A DNA stretch of 64,000 nucleotides from Pelobacter sp. (GTDB lineage Bacteria; Desulfobacterota; Desulfuromonadia; Geobacterales; Pseudopelobacteraceae): positions 282,761 to 346,760 of the forward strand of contig JAVBXN010000021.1 of assembly GCA_030824515.1 (NCBI GenBank). Reading direction: 5' to 3'. Of this stretch, positions 17,032 through 28,539 are shown piece by piece (the first letter of the stretch is position 1; the number at the start of each line of letters is the position of its first letter). The notes below the pieces were generated by a model. It was not told the origin of the DNA. It made no database searches and saw nothing but the letters and a program-made list of their open reading frames with translations. Both the position numbers and the translations under genes were made by a program.

Positions 17032-17313
17032 TTACTTCGCCCCGTGGTGCGCTTCTTCCAGTTTTTCATTCAACCAGACCTTGATGAGAGACTGATACGG
17101 CACATCCTGGCGGTTGGCGGTAGTTTTGATGGATTCCAGCATCCAGAGCGGCAGCCGTAGAGAGATGGATTGGGTAGTCAGTTTCAGATTAGGGAACATG
17201 ACTTTTTTGGCTTTTGACCAGTCAACATAATCGGTCGTGTCGTGGGCCAGCCAGAACTCACGTTCTTCAGTCTCGTTGGCGAACTTTGGTATCTCTTTAA
17301 GTTTCTTGCTCAT
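17032..17313 (-). CDS. CopG-family antitoxin (BrnA-like)
   Basis: A 93-aa protein. The N-terminal half resembles CopG antitoxins of the BrnT-BrnA type (EFWLAHDTTDYVDWSKAKKV). The C-terminal half is a ribbon-helix-helix (SISLRLPLWMLESIKTTANRQDVPYQSLIKVWL). It follows the BrnT toxin gene on the same strand with a 17-bp overlap, the usual toxin-first order. It should neutralise BrnT and bind the operon promoter. Confidence 0.85.
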   Translation of the reverse strand: MSKKLKEIPKFANETEEREFWLAHDTTDYVDWSKAKKVMFPNLKLTTQSISLRLPLWMLESIKTTANRQDVPYQSLIKVWLNEKLEEAHHGAK

Positions 17314-17590
17314 AAATTGCTCGCTCCTTTCGGTGCATATTCCGGGCAGAAATTACCCGAATCATATTGGTGCGAATGGTAAAGGTGATATGCAGCAACC
17401 GCCCTTCACCGGTTTGTCCCAACGCGTGAAAACGTTGCTCCGCATCACTGTGCTTCAGGTCATCCAGAACAACGAGCGGCTCATTCAGAAAGACCTGCTC
17501 AGCTTCAGCTGGCGTAACGCCGTGTTTGACGTTTTTCTGCTCATTGCCCTTGTCCCATTCAAAACCGGTTATCTTTTCAAATGGCCCCAT
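17297..17590 (-). CDS. brnT: BrnT-family toxin (ribonuclease)
   Basis: A 97-aa protein. The family hallmarks are FEWDKGNEQKNVKHGVTPAEAEQVF near the N-terminus and RLLHITFTIRTNMIRVISARNMHRKERAIYE near the C-terminus, which carries the R-x-I-S-A-R and Arg/Glu catalytic-type residues. BrnT in Brucella is a RelE-fold ribonuclease that stops growth. The toxin gene comes first and overlaps the CopG antitoxin. Length is normal and the frame is intact. Confidence 0.88.
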   Translation of the reverse strand: MGPFEKITGFEWDKGNEQKNVKHGVTPAEAEQVFLNEPLVVLDDLKHSDAEQRFHALGQTGEGRLLHITFTIRTNMIRVISARNMHRKERAIYEQET

Positions 17591-17737
17591 TACGGCTCCT
17601 TGTATATGGATAAGATATACACCAGATCAAAATCATAGGCAAGCAGGTACTTCAATCATAACGTGGCGTATTGGGCGCAATAATTAAGTATGCGGTCCCC
17701 GGAATTCCCGATCCCATCCTTTCGATGAATCTGGACA

Positions 17738-18124
17738 CTATTTCTGCTCTTTTATCAGGACATCAAGCGGAACCTGCAGCGCCACAGCCAGCGCTTTGAG
17801 TGTTTTAGCCGTCCCCTGGCGTTTGCCGTTTTCTATTTGAGAAAGGAACGCCTTGGAGATACCCGCCTGTTCGGCCAGTGCCTCCACTGTCAACTTGCGT
17901 TCTTCGCGCCATAGTTTTACGGGGTGCTCGCCACCGATGAGTTCACGCTGGACGATGGCATGGGGAATACGGAAACCATCGTCCTCGGCATGGAAGCGTT
18001 CAAGGGCCGTAATATCCTCCCGGTCTTCCATGGCTTCCACCATGCGCTGATAGAGGGGGAACGGCACAATGGCATATTCGTGTTTGCCGTGTTTTTCTAT
18101 AAACTGGATTCCTGTTGTTGTCAT
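17738..18124 (-). CDS. Xre-family helix-turn-helix antitoxin
   Basis: A 128-aa protein. The N-terminal part (about residues 1-60) resembles a Phd/prevent-host-death-like segment seen in some antitoxins (GIQFIEKHGKHEYAIVPFPLYQRMVEAMED). The C-terminal HTH_3 domain is clear: LTVEALAEQAGISKAFLSQIENGKRQGTAKTLKALAVALQVPLDVLIK. It starts four bases inside the end of the RelE-type toxin gene (ATGA overlap), so the two are translationally coupled. A degraded copy of its 3' end lies at 14852-14935. Confidence 0.85.
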   Translation of the reverse strand: MTTTGIQFIEKHGKHEYAIVPFPLYQRMVEAMEDREDITALERFHAEDDGFRIPHAIVQRELIGGEHPVKLWREERKLTVEALAEQAGISKAFLSQIENGKRQGTAKTLKALAVALQVPLDVLIKEQK

Positions 18125-18378
18125 TGGTATGCACCTCCCCGTGGGGCTATTCGTATCACCTCTATTACCAGCTTGCCTTCATGTACCGCATAAAGAATCC
18201 GCCAGTCACCCACCCGCAAACGGCACTCCGGTCTGTTGACCAGTTTCTTCACGTTATTGTTAGGCGCGAAAGGATCAACGGCAAGTGCAGAGACTTTCTT
18301 CATGATGAGCATGGCAGTAGTTTTCGGCATGCTTTTCAGGGCCTTGGCTGCGTCTCTGGTATATTCGATGGTGAACAT
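18121..18378 (-). CDS. RelE/ParE-family toxin
   Basis: An 85-aa protein with the RelE fold pattern: MFTIEYTRDAAKALKSMPKTTAMLI helix region, then VNRPECRLRVGDWRILYAVHEGKLVIEVIRIAPRGGAY. The Arg residues and the R-V-G-x-[WY]-R-[IV]-[LI]-Y core are typical of mRNA-cleaving members. It is first in a two-gene operon with the Xre antitoxin. Confidence 0.88.
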   Translation of the reverse strand: MFTIEYTRDAAKALKSMPKTTAMLIMKKVSALAVDPFAPNNNVKKLVNRPECRLRVGDWRILYAVHEGKLVIEVIRIAPRGGAYQ

Positions 18379-18398
18379 GGATAAAAGTTAGCAGAGTG

Positions 18399-18551
18399 CT
18401 AACAAGGTGTCAAGTGGTTGGTGCAGGTTTTCCCTGAAGATTTGGGGGCTGAGCTGCAGGGTGGGCTGGTCGAAGCCACGTTCCGCTCGGCTTCGCGGGC
18501 GGTTTCGTAGAGATCGGGCCAGTCGGTTTTCAGGAAGGTGAAGTTGGACAT
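18399..18551 (-). pseudogene. Truncated N-terminus of an HsdR/DUF4145-type gene, copy 1
   Basis: The first 24 residues (MSNFTFLKTDWPDLYETARE onwards) match the start of the longer fragment at 20766-21098 and of DUF4145-containing HsdR proteins. After that a deletion shifts the frame; the recognisable FRENL segment reappears in another frame near the end. The gene stops after 50 codons, so it is a remnant. Confidence 0.75.
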
Positions 18552-18707
18552 TACATTTCCATTCAAGGGTCAATACCCATCTTGATTTTCTAAAGCTTCA
18601 TTCTAAAGCACAAAAAGCTCAGTGCATGCTATATAACAAGCTGATTTATCAAGTAATTTATAATACAAAGTAGCCAATTGTACTTTTGGGCTTTAGAAAT
18701 GCGCTCA

Positions 18708-20048
18708 CTATGTCAGCACTTCCCAGCGTCCAGCCTTCCTGCCACCAATACGCAACAAAACACCTTTGGCTCTGAGCTTGGTTACATGATAATAGATGCC
18801 ATCCTTAGTCAGATTCATCTGTTCAGCCATCTCTTTTTGAGTAATTGATGGATTAGCTGCAATCATTTTAAGGATTGAATTTTCGGCAGGGCTCAATTCC
18901 TTAATCGTAGTTTTAATCGTAGTTTTAATCGTAGTTTCTTCCGTAGTACCCCCAGTTTCTTCTTCCACCACAAATGAAGGCCGGTCAAAGCTGGCGATGA
19001 AGAGGTGGGATATTTCAAGGAAATTGACATTCGGGGCGTTTTTCAGAATAAGCGGCATCCCACGCCCCCATGCCTCTACCATCTGGATACGACGCAACAG
19101 ATTGGCGATAAGCGGATTACGGCGTTTGGAGACATTGCCGTGCAGCATTTTTTCGATGGTCATGTCGTCATACAAGCCACCGGGACTGCGAATTTCGACA
19201 CGATTTTTAAAAACAGCAATCTGTACATAGTCCGGGTCGCGGTAGTCGCGATGACAGAAGGCGTTGATGATGGCCTCGCGCATGGCTTCGCTGGATATTT
19301 CCGGGATATCTTCCCGGTAGAGCCCCTTCAGACGCATGCCGATGTGGATGTTCTTGAGGATGTATTTCTGGGCTTCCTCGATCAGTTCAAGAATATCGCC
19401 GTCGAAGTCGTGGCGGTCAATGATGGTGGCGCTATCGGTGGTGGCAAAGACGGCGCAGCGCAGCTGCATGGGGGTGGTTTTGGCAAAAAATAGCGGTGCA
19501 GCATTGAGCAGCCGTCCCTCCTTTGTCAGACCAAGTTTTTCCAAGGCATTTGCCGGAGAGTCCCACGTAAGCCCGGCACGTTCCACAAAGCGTTTGATCT
19601 TGGCGTCATCCAGATCGTCAAACCCGGCAGTGCCGATTTCGCTATCCCAGTGGAGCAGATCACGGTTCTTGGCAAGGATCAGGTTTTCAAGTTCTTTGGC
19701 GCTGATCTGCCGGTCTTCGTCGGCAACTCGAATATAGGCTCTGCCGTAGGCGAAATAGGGGGCTTCCTTACCCTTGAAGGTTACCTTTATGCAGGCTGCT
19801 CCGTCGCGGATGGCAATTTCAACAGTGGGGTAGATTCTGGGTTCGATGTGCGCGGCGATGGACTGGGAAATGTCCCGCAGGGTCTTTTCGTTGGCCTCAA
19901 CGCCGACCGCCTTGCCGTCGTTGCGTATCCCGAACCACAGCTCGCCATGCTTGTGCTTGTTCAAGATGGCTACAATGGAAAAGAGCCCTTCTTTCAACTC
20001 GGCAAGGCTCTTTTTGTATTCGATTGTTTCGGTTTCGGTTTTGGTCAT
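18708..20048 (-). CDS. AlbA_2/Schlafen-type putative ATP-binding regulator
   Basis: A 446-aa protein. Residues 5-115 form an AlbA_2 (Schlafen core-like) domain: ETIEYKKSLAELKEGLFSIVAILNKHKHGELWFGIRNDG. The middle has the HATPase_c_4-type region with REAIINAFCHRDYRDPDYVQIAVFKNRVEIRSPGGL. The C-terminus is a winged helix (ITQKEMAEQMNLTKDGIYYHVTKLRAKGVLLRIGG). The linker TTIKTTIKTTIKE is encoded by three tandem 12-bp units. Such proteins often accompany type I restriction loci, and remnants of an HsdR gene lie on both sides. The function is not established. Confidence 0.85.
   Translation of the reverse strand: MTKTETETIEYKKSLAELKEGLFSIVAILNKHKHGELWFGIRNDGKAVGVEANEKTLRDISQSIAAHIEPRIYPTVEIAIRDGAACIKVTFKGKEAPYFAYGRAYIRVADEDRQISAKELENLILAKNRDLLHWDSEIGTAGFDDLDDAKIKRFVERAGLTWDSPANALEKLGLTKEGRLLNAAPLFFAKTTPMQLRCAVFATTDSATIIDRHDFDGDILELIEEAQKYILKNIHIGMRLKGLYREDIPEISSEAMREAIINAFCHRDYRDPDYVQIAVFKNRVEIRSPGGLYDDMTIEKMLHGNVSKRRNPLIANLLRRIQMVEAWGRGMPLILKNAPNVNFLEISHLFIASFDRPSFVVEEETGGTTEETTIKTTIKTTIKELSPAENSILKMIAANPSITQKEMAEQMNLTKDGIYYHVTKLRAKGVLLRIGGRKAGRWEVLT
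18901..18936. repeat. Three tandem 12-bp units inside the AlbA_2 gene
   Basis: TTAATCGTAGTT is repeated three times without gaps. On the coding strand each unit adds four residues (T-T-I-K) to a linker between the ATPase-like and winged-helix parts. Copy number can change without breaking the frame. Confidence 0.9.
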
Positions 20049-20054
20049 CAGGAT

Positions 20055-20432
20055 TTACGCAGCCAACCTGAACGTTGCATCAATTTCATCCCATGGCACA
20101 TAGAAATGACCGCTGGTATCCTTTTCCACCAGCCCCAGCCGTTCCATGGTTTTAACATCGTCAAAAACGTTGCGGTATTGACGGTGCAGATGTTTTGCCA
20201 GTGCGTTTATGCTGGCGTGCCCCATACGGCGCAGTTCGGCCAACAGTTCAAAGCGTTTGGGGGTCAGGTGCTTGAGAAGCGAGGGAAGGTCGTCGAAATA
20301 GAGGCGCTCTACCGGTTTATCCGGCAACCAGCCGTCATCAATCCGGCCGGTCAGTTCTTTCAGTTCGTCAAAGAATTCCTTATCACTCTTGATCCCGATT
20401 TTAAGGTCCCGTTTTTCTTTCATGTCGATCAC
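20055..20432 (-). CDS. Winged-helix antitoxin, TumA-like
   Basis: A 125-aa protein with a MarR-type winged helix (LTPKRFELLAELRRMGHASINALAKHLHRQYRNVFDDVKTMERLGLVEKDTSGHFYVPW) and an N-terminal DKEFFDELKELTGRI segment. It overlaps the TumE-family toxin gene by four bases and comes second, as in TumE-TumA pairs. Expected role: neutralises TumE and represses the operon. Confidence 0.78.
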   Translation of the reverse strand: MIDMKEKRDLKIGIKSDKEFFDELKELTGRIDDGWLPDKPVERLYFDDLPSLLKHLTPKRFELLAELRRMGHASINALAKHLHRQYRNVFDDVKTMERLGLVEKDTSGHFYVPWDEIDATFRLAA

Positions 20433-20713
20433 ATCCTTTCGATGTCAGTTTCAAAGTCTTCGATAAGTTTGCGCAAGGTAGAAAAGGTGTAGAGCTCTTC
20501 ACTGTCGGCAACATGCCGATGATCCCCTTTGCCGCGCTCGTTGTCGTACCGGACTATGCAGCTTCCATCTGGCTGGCCGTAGAACAGGCGGTATTTATAG
20601 GGGTGCGTACTGCCGCGAAGCGGTTCGGACAGATGCCAGATAACCACCTCGATAATCCGGCCGCCCCGTTCCTTCTTGTATCTGATGATTTCCCGCGCCG
20701 TCCCCATTGCCAC
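20429..20713 (-). CDS. TumE-family (DUF6516) toxin
   Basis: A 94-aa protein. The family pattern is visible as an IIEVVIWHLSEPL core followed by HPYKYRLFYGQPDGSCIVRYDNERGKGDHRH and a C-terminal helix DFETDIERM. The K-G-D-H-[RK]-H motif is the best conserved part of the family. First gene of a two-gene unit with the winged-helix antitoxin. Confidence 0.8.
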   Translation of the reverse strand: MAMGTAREIIRYKKERGGRIIEVVIWHLSEPLRGSTHPYKYRLFYGQPDGSCIVRYDNERGKGDHRHVADSEELYTFSTLRKLIEDFETDIERM

Positions 20714-20765
20714 CTCTCACGCTATATGTTTTTAGATAACATATGTCGTGATAGTTTTCAAACAA

Positions 20766-21098
20766 TCATTTTGAGGTGTGCAGGGAGTCGCTGCTGCTGA
20801 TCGGTTTATCGCTATGGACGGCCAGGTTGCCGATTTTCTGGATGGTGAGGATCTTGGGAAAGAGGCAGGGTTCCAGGTTCTCCCGGAAGGTCGGTTCGTG
20901 GATCATGGCGGCCAGGTTGTCGGCATAGGGTTGCTTGAGGTAAGAGTCGTTGACGCAGAACCACTTCACGGCCCGCTCCAGTGAGCGCCGGGCGTAGAAA
21001 CAGCTGGTCCGCGGGGCACTATTGACGTTCTGCTCGGCCTCGCGGGCGGTCTCGTAGAGTTCGGGCCAGCCGGATTTTAGGAAGGTGAAGTTGGACAT
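20766..21098 (-). pseudogene. Truncated N-terminus of an HsdR/DUF4145-type gene, copy 2
   Basis: The 110 residues cover a DUF4145 domain as found at the N-terminus of one group of HsdR subunits: SNFTFLKSGWPELYETAREAEQN, then CFYARRSLERAVKWFCVND and IHEPTFRENLEPCLFPKILTIQKIGNLAVHS. The helicase and nuclease parts that should follow are absent; the frame ends where TumE promoter sequence begins. Its first ~70 bp are about 85% identical to copy 1 at 18551, in the same orientation. It may persist as a stand-alone DUF4145 protein, but a remnant is more likely. Confidence 0.7.
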
Positions 21099-21100
21099 TG

Positions 21101-21316
21101 CTACTCCGGTAAACTAGCACTCTGTGTCTCTGAAACCAGTGAGGACCGTACCTTACGACGAGCTGCTCGAACTTTCCATTTCGCTTCCGACCAAGTTTCA
21201 TATGACGGCATGTTCAAGTATAGTTGCTGTGTCAAGTTGGCAAGTACCCGCAGATTAACCGCTGTATTCTGATATTTAAAAACGTCTCTAAACTTTTTTT
21301 GCTGAGTTTGATTCAA
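21101..21316 (-). CDS. Hypothetical 71-residue reading frame
   Basis: I do not recognise this frame. It begins at a TTG, is basic (KWKVRAARRKVRSS) and ends two bases before the start of the HsdR fragment at 21098, so it could be the 3' end of an older upstream gene of that operon. Its 5' end runs close to the gyrB terminator, so any upstream part is gone. Low confidence that it is expressed. Confidence 0.3.
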   Translation of the reverse strand: MNQTQQKKFRDVFKYQNTAVNLRVLANLTQQLYLNMPSYETWSEAKWKVRAARRKVRSSLVSETQSASLPE

Positions 21317-21320
21317 AACT

Positions 21321-21354
21321 CAAAAGGGGCTAACTCGAAAGTCAGCCCCTTTTG
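21321..21354 (-). terminator. Terminator after gyrB
   Basis: Perfect 11-bp arms CAAAAGGGGCT (21321-21331) and AGCCCCTTTTG (21344-21354) with a 12-nt loop, 77 bp after the gyrB stop codon. The A/T-rich base of the stem makes it usable in both directions. Confidence 0.75.
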
Positions 21355-21431
21355 AATTTCTAATGTTTATAGGATAAAAGCATATTATGAGGCCGAAAAA
21401 ACACTAATTGGGGCCCCCTACAACCTACCCC

Positions 21432-24939
<3,508 letters not shown>

Positions 24940-24948
24940 CGACCGTTT

Positions 24949-26070
24949 TTAAAGCCTCATCGGCATGATAACCGCCAGAAAACTTTCCGAATTTTCAGGG
25001 ACTATTATGGAGGGCGACAATTCATCCTTGAATTTCATATCAACCCTTTCCGTTTCTGCAACGGAGAGGACGTCAAGCAGGTAGCGGGCGTTAAAACGTA
25101 CCGAAATAGGACTACCTTCGTAGTCAACATCGATCTCTTCCATCGCATCACCCAATTCCGGGTTACTGGAAGAAATCTTGATGCCGCCCGAGGATATTTC
25201 CAGCATGATGCCTTTGAATTTTTCGCTGGACAGAATTGCCATGCGACGCACCGAATGGCTGAAATTTTCCTTGTTTACGGTAACAACCTGATTATTAGCC
25301 GTTGGTATTACACGGTTGTAATCTGGAAATTCACCATCCACAAGCCGCATGACCATGTAGGAATCACCGCGCTTGATAACCGCACTGTTATCCATGAAAC
25401 CGAACAACAGCGTCCCGCCCTCTTCATCGGTAATTTTCTTCATCTCGTAGATGCCCTTTTTAGGCAAAATAACACCTTTTAAAAGCTCGGGACCCGCGGT
25501 TCCTTTGAAGTTTCCGGAAGATATGGAAAGTCGGTGACCGTCTGTGGAAACCATTTTAAGGCAGTTGACTCCGTCCTGGTTAGCTTCCACCTTTGCAAAT
25601 ATGCCGTTGAGGTTATATTTGGTTTCATCGGTGCAGATGGCATAGGAGGTTTTTTCGATCATGCTTTTCAGCAAAGCGCTCTCTATTTCGAAGAGATTTT
25701 CTTCCTTTACATCCGGGAAATACGGGAATTCATCCGGTGAGAGTCCGACAATGTTGAACTGAACCTTCCCGCACCTTATTTCAACCCAGTCGTTTTCTTT
25801 TGTGGAAAAAATAATCTGCTGGTTTGGCAGTTCCTTGACTATTTCATAAAGCTTCTTGGCTGAAACGGTAATTTTACCGGTGGAAGCCACTTCAGCCGAA
25901 TAACTGCTCTTCATTCCCACTTCCAGGTCGGTTGCAGTGACCAGCAATGATGATTCAGTAGCTTCAAGCAGGACATTTGATAAAATCGGCATCGAAGTCC
26001 GTTTTTCAACAATTCCCTGTATTTTCTGAAGTGCCTTGAGGAACTGCTCTTTTTCTATTCTGAATTCCAT
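24949..26070 (-). CDS. dnaN: DNA polymerase III sliding clamp (beta subunit)
   Basis: A 373-aa clamp made of three similar domains. The N-terminus MEFRIEKEQFLKALQKIQGIVEKRTSMPILSN and the C-terminal VIMPMRL are typical. It holds the replicative polymerase and many repair proteins on DNA. It is separated from dnaA by about 220 bp that contain DnaA boxes. Confidence 0.98.
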   Translation of the reverse strand: MEFRIEKEQFLKALQKIQGIVEKRTSMPILSNVLLEATESSLLVTATDLEVGMKSSYSAEVASTGKITVSAKKLYEIVKELPNQQIIFSTKENDWVEIRCGKVQFNIVGLSPDEFPYFPDVKEENLFEIESALLKSMIEKTSYAICTDETKYNLNGIFAKVEANQDGVNCLKMVSTDGHRLSISSGNFKGTAGPELLKGVILPKKGIYEMKKITDEEGGTLLFGFMDNSAVIKRGDSYMVMRLVDGEFPDYNRVIPTANNQVVTVNKENFSHSVRRMAILSSEKFKGIMLEISSGGIKISSSNPELGDAMEEIDVDYEGSPISVRFNARYLLDVLSVAETERVDMKFKDELSPSIIVPENSESFLAVIMPMRL

Positions 26071-26253
26071 ACGTCACTCCTTATGACTGCTAGTATTATA
26101 GTTATATAAAATAATTAAAAGACTGGTAGTACTTTGTAGGTGCTGTGGAAACAGGTAACAATCGTTTAAAGTACTGAATTAGTTATAAAATGTGTTGTGC
26201 AATCCCTGTTGATATCATTTTGTTCAAATCATTTTTTTAAACAGGCTAAAACT

Positions 26254-26272
26254 TTATCAACAGTTATCCACA
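26254..26272 (+). promoter_or_regulatory. Two adjacent DnaA boxes between dnaN and dnaA
   Basis: TTATCAACA at 26254-26262 is one mismatch from consensus, and TTATCCACA at 26264-26272 is a perfect DnaA box, one base apart in the same orientation. They lie in the AT-rich 220-bp gap (26071-26291). They may be part of a bipartite origin or autoregulate dnaN. Confidence 0.75.
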
Positions 26273-26291
26273 CCGGATCAACAGCTTTTAC

Positions 26292-27638
26292 TTACTTCAA
26301 CAGGATATACTTAATTTCATCAAGGATTTTAGCTAGTTTTGTATCATCAGCGATTGCCTTGTCTATCTTCTTGAAAGAATGAATTATCGTGGAGTGGTCT
26401 TTGCCGCCAAACTTCAAACCTATGTCAGGGTAGGATGCTTTTGTCATATCCCTGCAAAGCCAGATTGCAACCTGTCTGGCCAGGACAATATTTTTAAGCC
26501 GCTTTTCCGATTTCAGGTCGGCCAGTTTCATGTCGAAGTAGTCGACAACAGTTTTCTGTATCAGTTCGACTGTTACTTCCTTGCGTCGGTCGCCAAGTAT
26601 ATCCTTGAGGTTTTCCTTGGCCATCTCCAAAGTTATGGGAATATTCTGAAGACTGCTGAATGCTCCCAATCTGATAAGCATTCCTTCCAGTTCACGAATA
26701 TTCCTTGTATCACTAGAAGCCAGAAAATAATAAACATCATCGGGAAGTTTGATTCTTGTTATTTCCGATTTCTTTTTCAGTATAGCTATTTTTGTTTCCA
26801 CATCCGGAGGTTGAATATCCGCGATCAGCCCCCATTCGAATCTGGACCTGAGGCGTTCTTCAAGATCGGATATTTCACGTGGAAACTTGTCTGAGGTGAT
26901 TACGATCTGTTTGTGTGCATCATGAAGAGCGTTGAATGTGTAAAAGAATTCTTCCTGCGTACCTGTTTTACCTGAAATAAACTGGATATCATCAATCAAC
27001 AAGACGTCCACATTTCTGAAACGATTCCTGAAAAGATCCATCTTTTTCAATCTTAGATGGTTAACCATCTCATACATGAATTTTTCTGCCGAACAGTAGC
27101 AGACATTGGATTCAGGAGAATTTGCACGGATTGTGTGACCTATGGAATTAAGCAGATGGCTTTTTCCAAGTCCGACACCGCCATATATGAAGAGTGGATT
27201 GTATGTGTCAGCCGGGTTGTTGGCTACTGCCATTGCGGCGGCATGCGCAAACTGATTGCCGGTACCGCTTACAAACAGGTCGAACGTATATTTGGGATTG
27301 AGATTTGTGAATACAGGTTCGGGAAGTGTAACCTGAGTTGCGGCTGGTTCATTGCTGCTCTGTATTAACAAATTTTCCGATATTGGCTGCTGATCTTCAT
27401 CATTCCTGATGATGAAATCAAGCGTTACGGTTTGTCCGGACGCGGCTGAAAGAGCGTCAGTAACAATTTTCAGATAATGGTCTTCCAACCACTCTTTAAC
27501 AAAAGAGTTCGGTACCGACAAATAAACGGATGAACCTTGATGGTGACTGTATCTAACCGGTTTGATCCAGGTTACATAATCACCTTCGGATAACAAATTT
27601 TCGATATTTTCGGTAGCCTGTTGCCATGCTTCAAACAT
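26292..27638 (-). CDS. dnaA: Chromosomal replication initiator protein DnaA
   Basis: A 448-aa AAA+ initiator. Domain I is FEAWQQATENIENLLSEGDYVTWIKP. Domain III has Walker A GGVGLGKSH and Walker B VLLIDDIQF. The domain IV DNA-binding signature is LKFGGKDHSTIIHSFKKID. DnaA binds the 9-mers seen on both sides of its own gene and opens the origin. Gene order and orientation mark the origin at 27639-27995. Confidence 0.98.
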   Translation of the reverse strand: MFEAWQQATENIENLLSEGDYVTWIKPVRYSHHQGSSVYLSVPNSFVKEWLEDHYLKIVTDALSAASGQTVTLDFIIRNDEDQQPISENLLIQSSNEPAATQVTLPEPVFTNLNPKYTFDLFVSGTGNQFAHAAAMAVANNPADTYNPLFIYGGVGLGKSHLLNSIGHTIRANSPESNVCYCSAEKFMYEMVNHLRLKKMDLFRNRFRNVDVLLIDDIQFISGKTGTQEEFFYTFNALHDAHKQIVITSDKFPREISDLEERLRSRFEWGLIADIQPPDVETKIAILKKKSEITRIKLPDDVYYFLASSDTRNIRELEGMLIRLGAFSSLQNIPITLEMAKENLKDILGDRRKEVTVELIQKTVVDYFDMKLADLKSEKRLKNIVLARQVAIWLCRDMTKASYPDIGLKFGGKDHSTIIHSFKKIDKAIADDTKLAKILDEIKYILLK

Positions 27639-27995
27639 TTTGGTCTATATCACAATCGCGTTAAAATAGTGGTTATCAACAGCTTCGATTCGGGTATAAG
27701 CGCTAGTGGATTAAATTATTTAGAAATATGATCCACTATTTTCCGTGAGAGTTATCAACAAATTTTTCAACAGCTGTTGATAACTTAATTTATCAATAAT
27801 AACAGTAATATAAGAGTTAAATATAAGAAGGAAGGGTTTATTCCAGGCTGGCAGGTTACCAGAGCCGCCATTGTTTTTCAAGTCAAATCACTTTTTCACA
27901 AACATGGCAACGGTATAATAAAAACCTTGACACTGACAGGCACTTGTGTTTAATAACCCATTTCCTGAAAAATATTTGACTAGAGGTAAACAAAG
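27639..27995. other. oriC: Replication origin region (oriC) between dnaA and rpmH
   Basis: This 357-bp AT-rich gap separates divergent dnaA and rpmH. It has DnaA-box-like 9-mers TTATCAACA at 27673-27681 and 27752-27760, and the inverted form TGTTGATAA at 27775-27783. An inverted repeat TAGTGGAT (27704-27711) / ATCCACTA (27731-27738) lies between them. A very AT-rich tract follows (27784-27830) and could be the unwinding element. No perfect TTATCCACA box is present here; that one lies on the other side of dnaA at 26264. Genes flip strand at this point. Assignment is by context plus boxes. Confidence 0.8.
27927..27956 (+). promoter_or_regulatory. Candidate promoter for rpmH
   Basis: TTGACA at 27927-27932 is followed after about 16-18 bp by TTTAAT/TAATAA (27949-27956), roughly 40 bp before the rpmH start codon. 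A TATAAT at 27913-27918 could be the -10 box of a second start point. Confidence 0.5.
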
Positions 27996-28145
27996 ATGAA
28001 AAGAACTTTCCAGCCAAGTAATATTTGTCGTAAACGCACCCATGGTTTTCTGGTTAGAATGGCCACCAAGAATGGTCGTCTGGTTATCAAGCGCAGAAGG
28101 GCCAAAGGCCGCAAAAATCTGTCCGTAAGAATTGCATCCAAGTAA
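27996..28145 (+). CDS. rpmH: Large ribosomal subunit protein bL34
   Basis: A 49-aa basic protein beginning [20 protein letters not shown] and ending in the Arg/Lys-rich [12 protein letters not shown]. This is the expected size and sequence for L34, and it is first in the classical rpmH-rnpA-yidD-yidC cluster beside oriC. TAGAGGTAAACAAAG provides the ribosome site. Confidence 0.97.
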   Translation: MKRTFQPSNICRKRTHGFLVRMATKNGRLVIKRRRAKGRKNLSVRIASK

Positions 28146-28155
28146 TCTTATTGCT

Positions 28156-28539
28156 GTGTCTTTAGGAACCGGAGGCTCCGCATTTCCGAAAACATTACGT
28201 TTACGGAAGCGGACCGAGTTTTTGTCTCTTTCCAATGCACAATCTAAAACCACTGTAAAGGGTTTCCTGATTGTGTGGCGAGAAAACAGCGGTCCGTCAG
28301 TGCGAATGGGTATTACGGTGAGCAGGAAGATTGGTTGCGCCGTTGTTCGTAATCGCGTAAAACGGTATCTTCGTGAAGTATTCAGGCAAGATCGCATGCT
28401 GCTTCCGCCCGTCGATGTTAACATCATTGCCCGCCGAGAATCAGCACAGATGGATTACTCTCATGTTCGGCGGGAAATTACAAAGGCCTTCAGGCTTATA
28501 GGCACAACTACATGTTCAAGAGCATCATGCTCCTTGTAA
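28156..28539 (+). CDS. rnpA: Ribonuclease P protein component
   Basis: A 127-aa protein that helps the RNase P RNA mature tRNA 5' ends. The family signature [13 protein letters not shown] is present, preceded by [13 protein letters not shown]. The GTG at 28156 was chosen because it lies just after the rpmH stop; a TTG at 28132, inside rpmH, would add eight residues. The 3' end overlaps yidD by 28 bp. Confidence 0.92.
   Translation: MSLGTGGSAFPKTLRLRKRTEFLSLSNAQSKTTVKGFLIVWRENSGPSVRMGITVSRKIGCAVVRNRVKRYLREVFRQDRMLLPPVDVNIIARRESAQMDYSHVRREITKAFRLIGTTTCSRASCSL

Noticed and set aside
18901..18936. CRISPR-like repeats
   Set aside because: Units are 12 bp with no spacers and lie inside a coding region.
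26221..26240. tRNA T-arm-like GTTCAAATC near dnaN
   Set aside because: No acceptor, D or anticodon arms around it; the region is an AT-rich gap with DnaA boxes. No tRNA or rRNA was found anywhere in the window.
26871..26886. parS-like TATTTCACGTGGAAAC inside dnaA
   Set aside because: It has an extra G that breaks the 16-bp palindrome and a changed second base; it encodes ordinary DnaA residues (FPREIS region).
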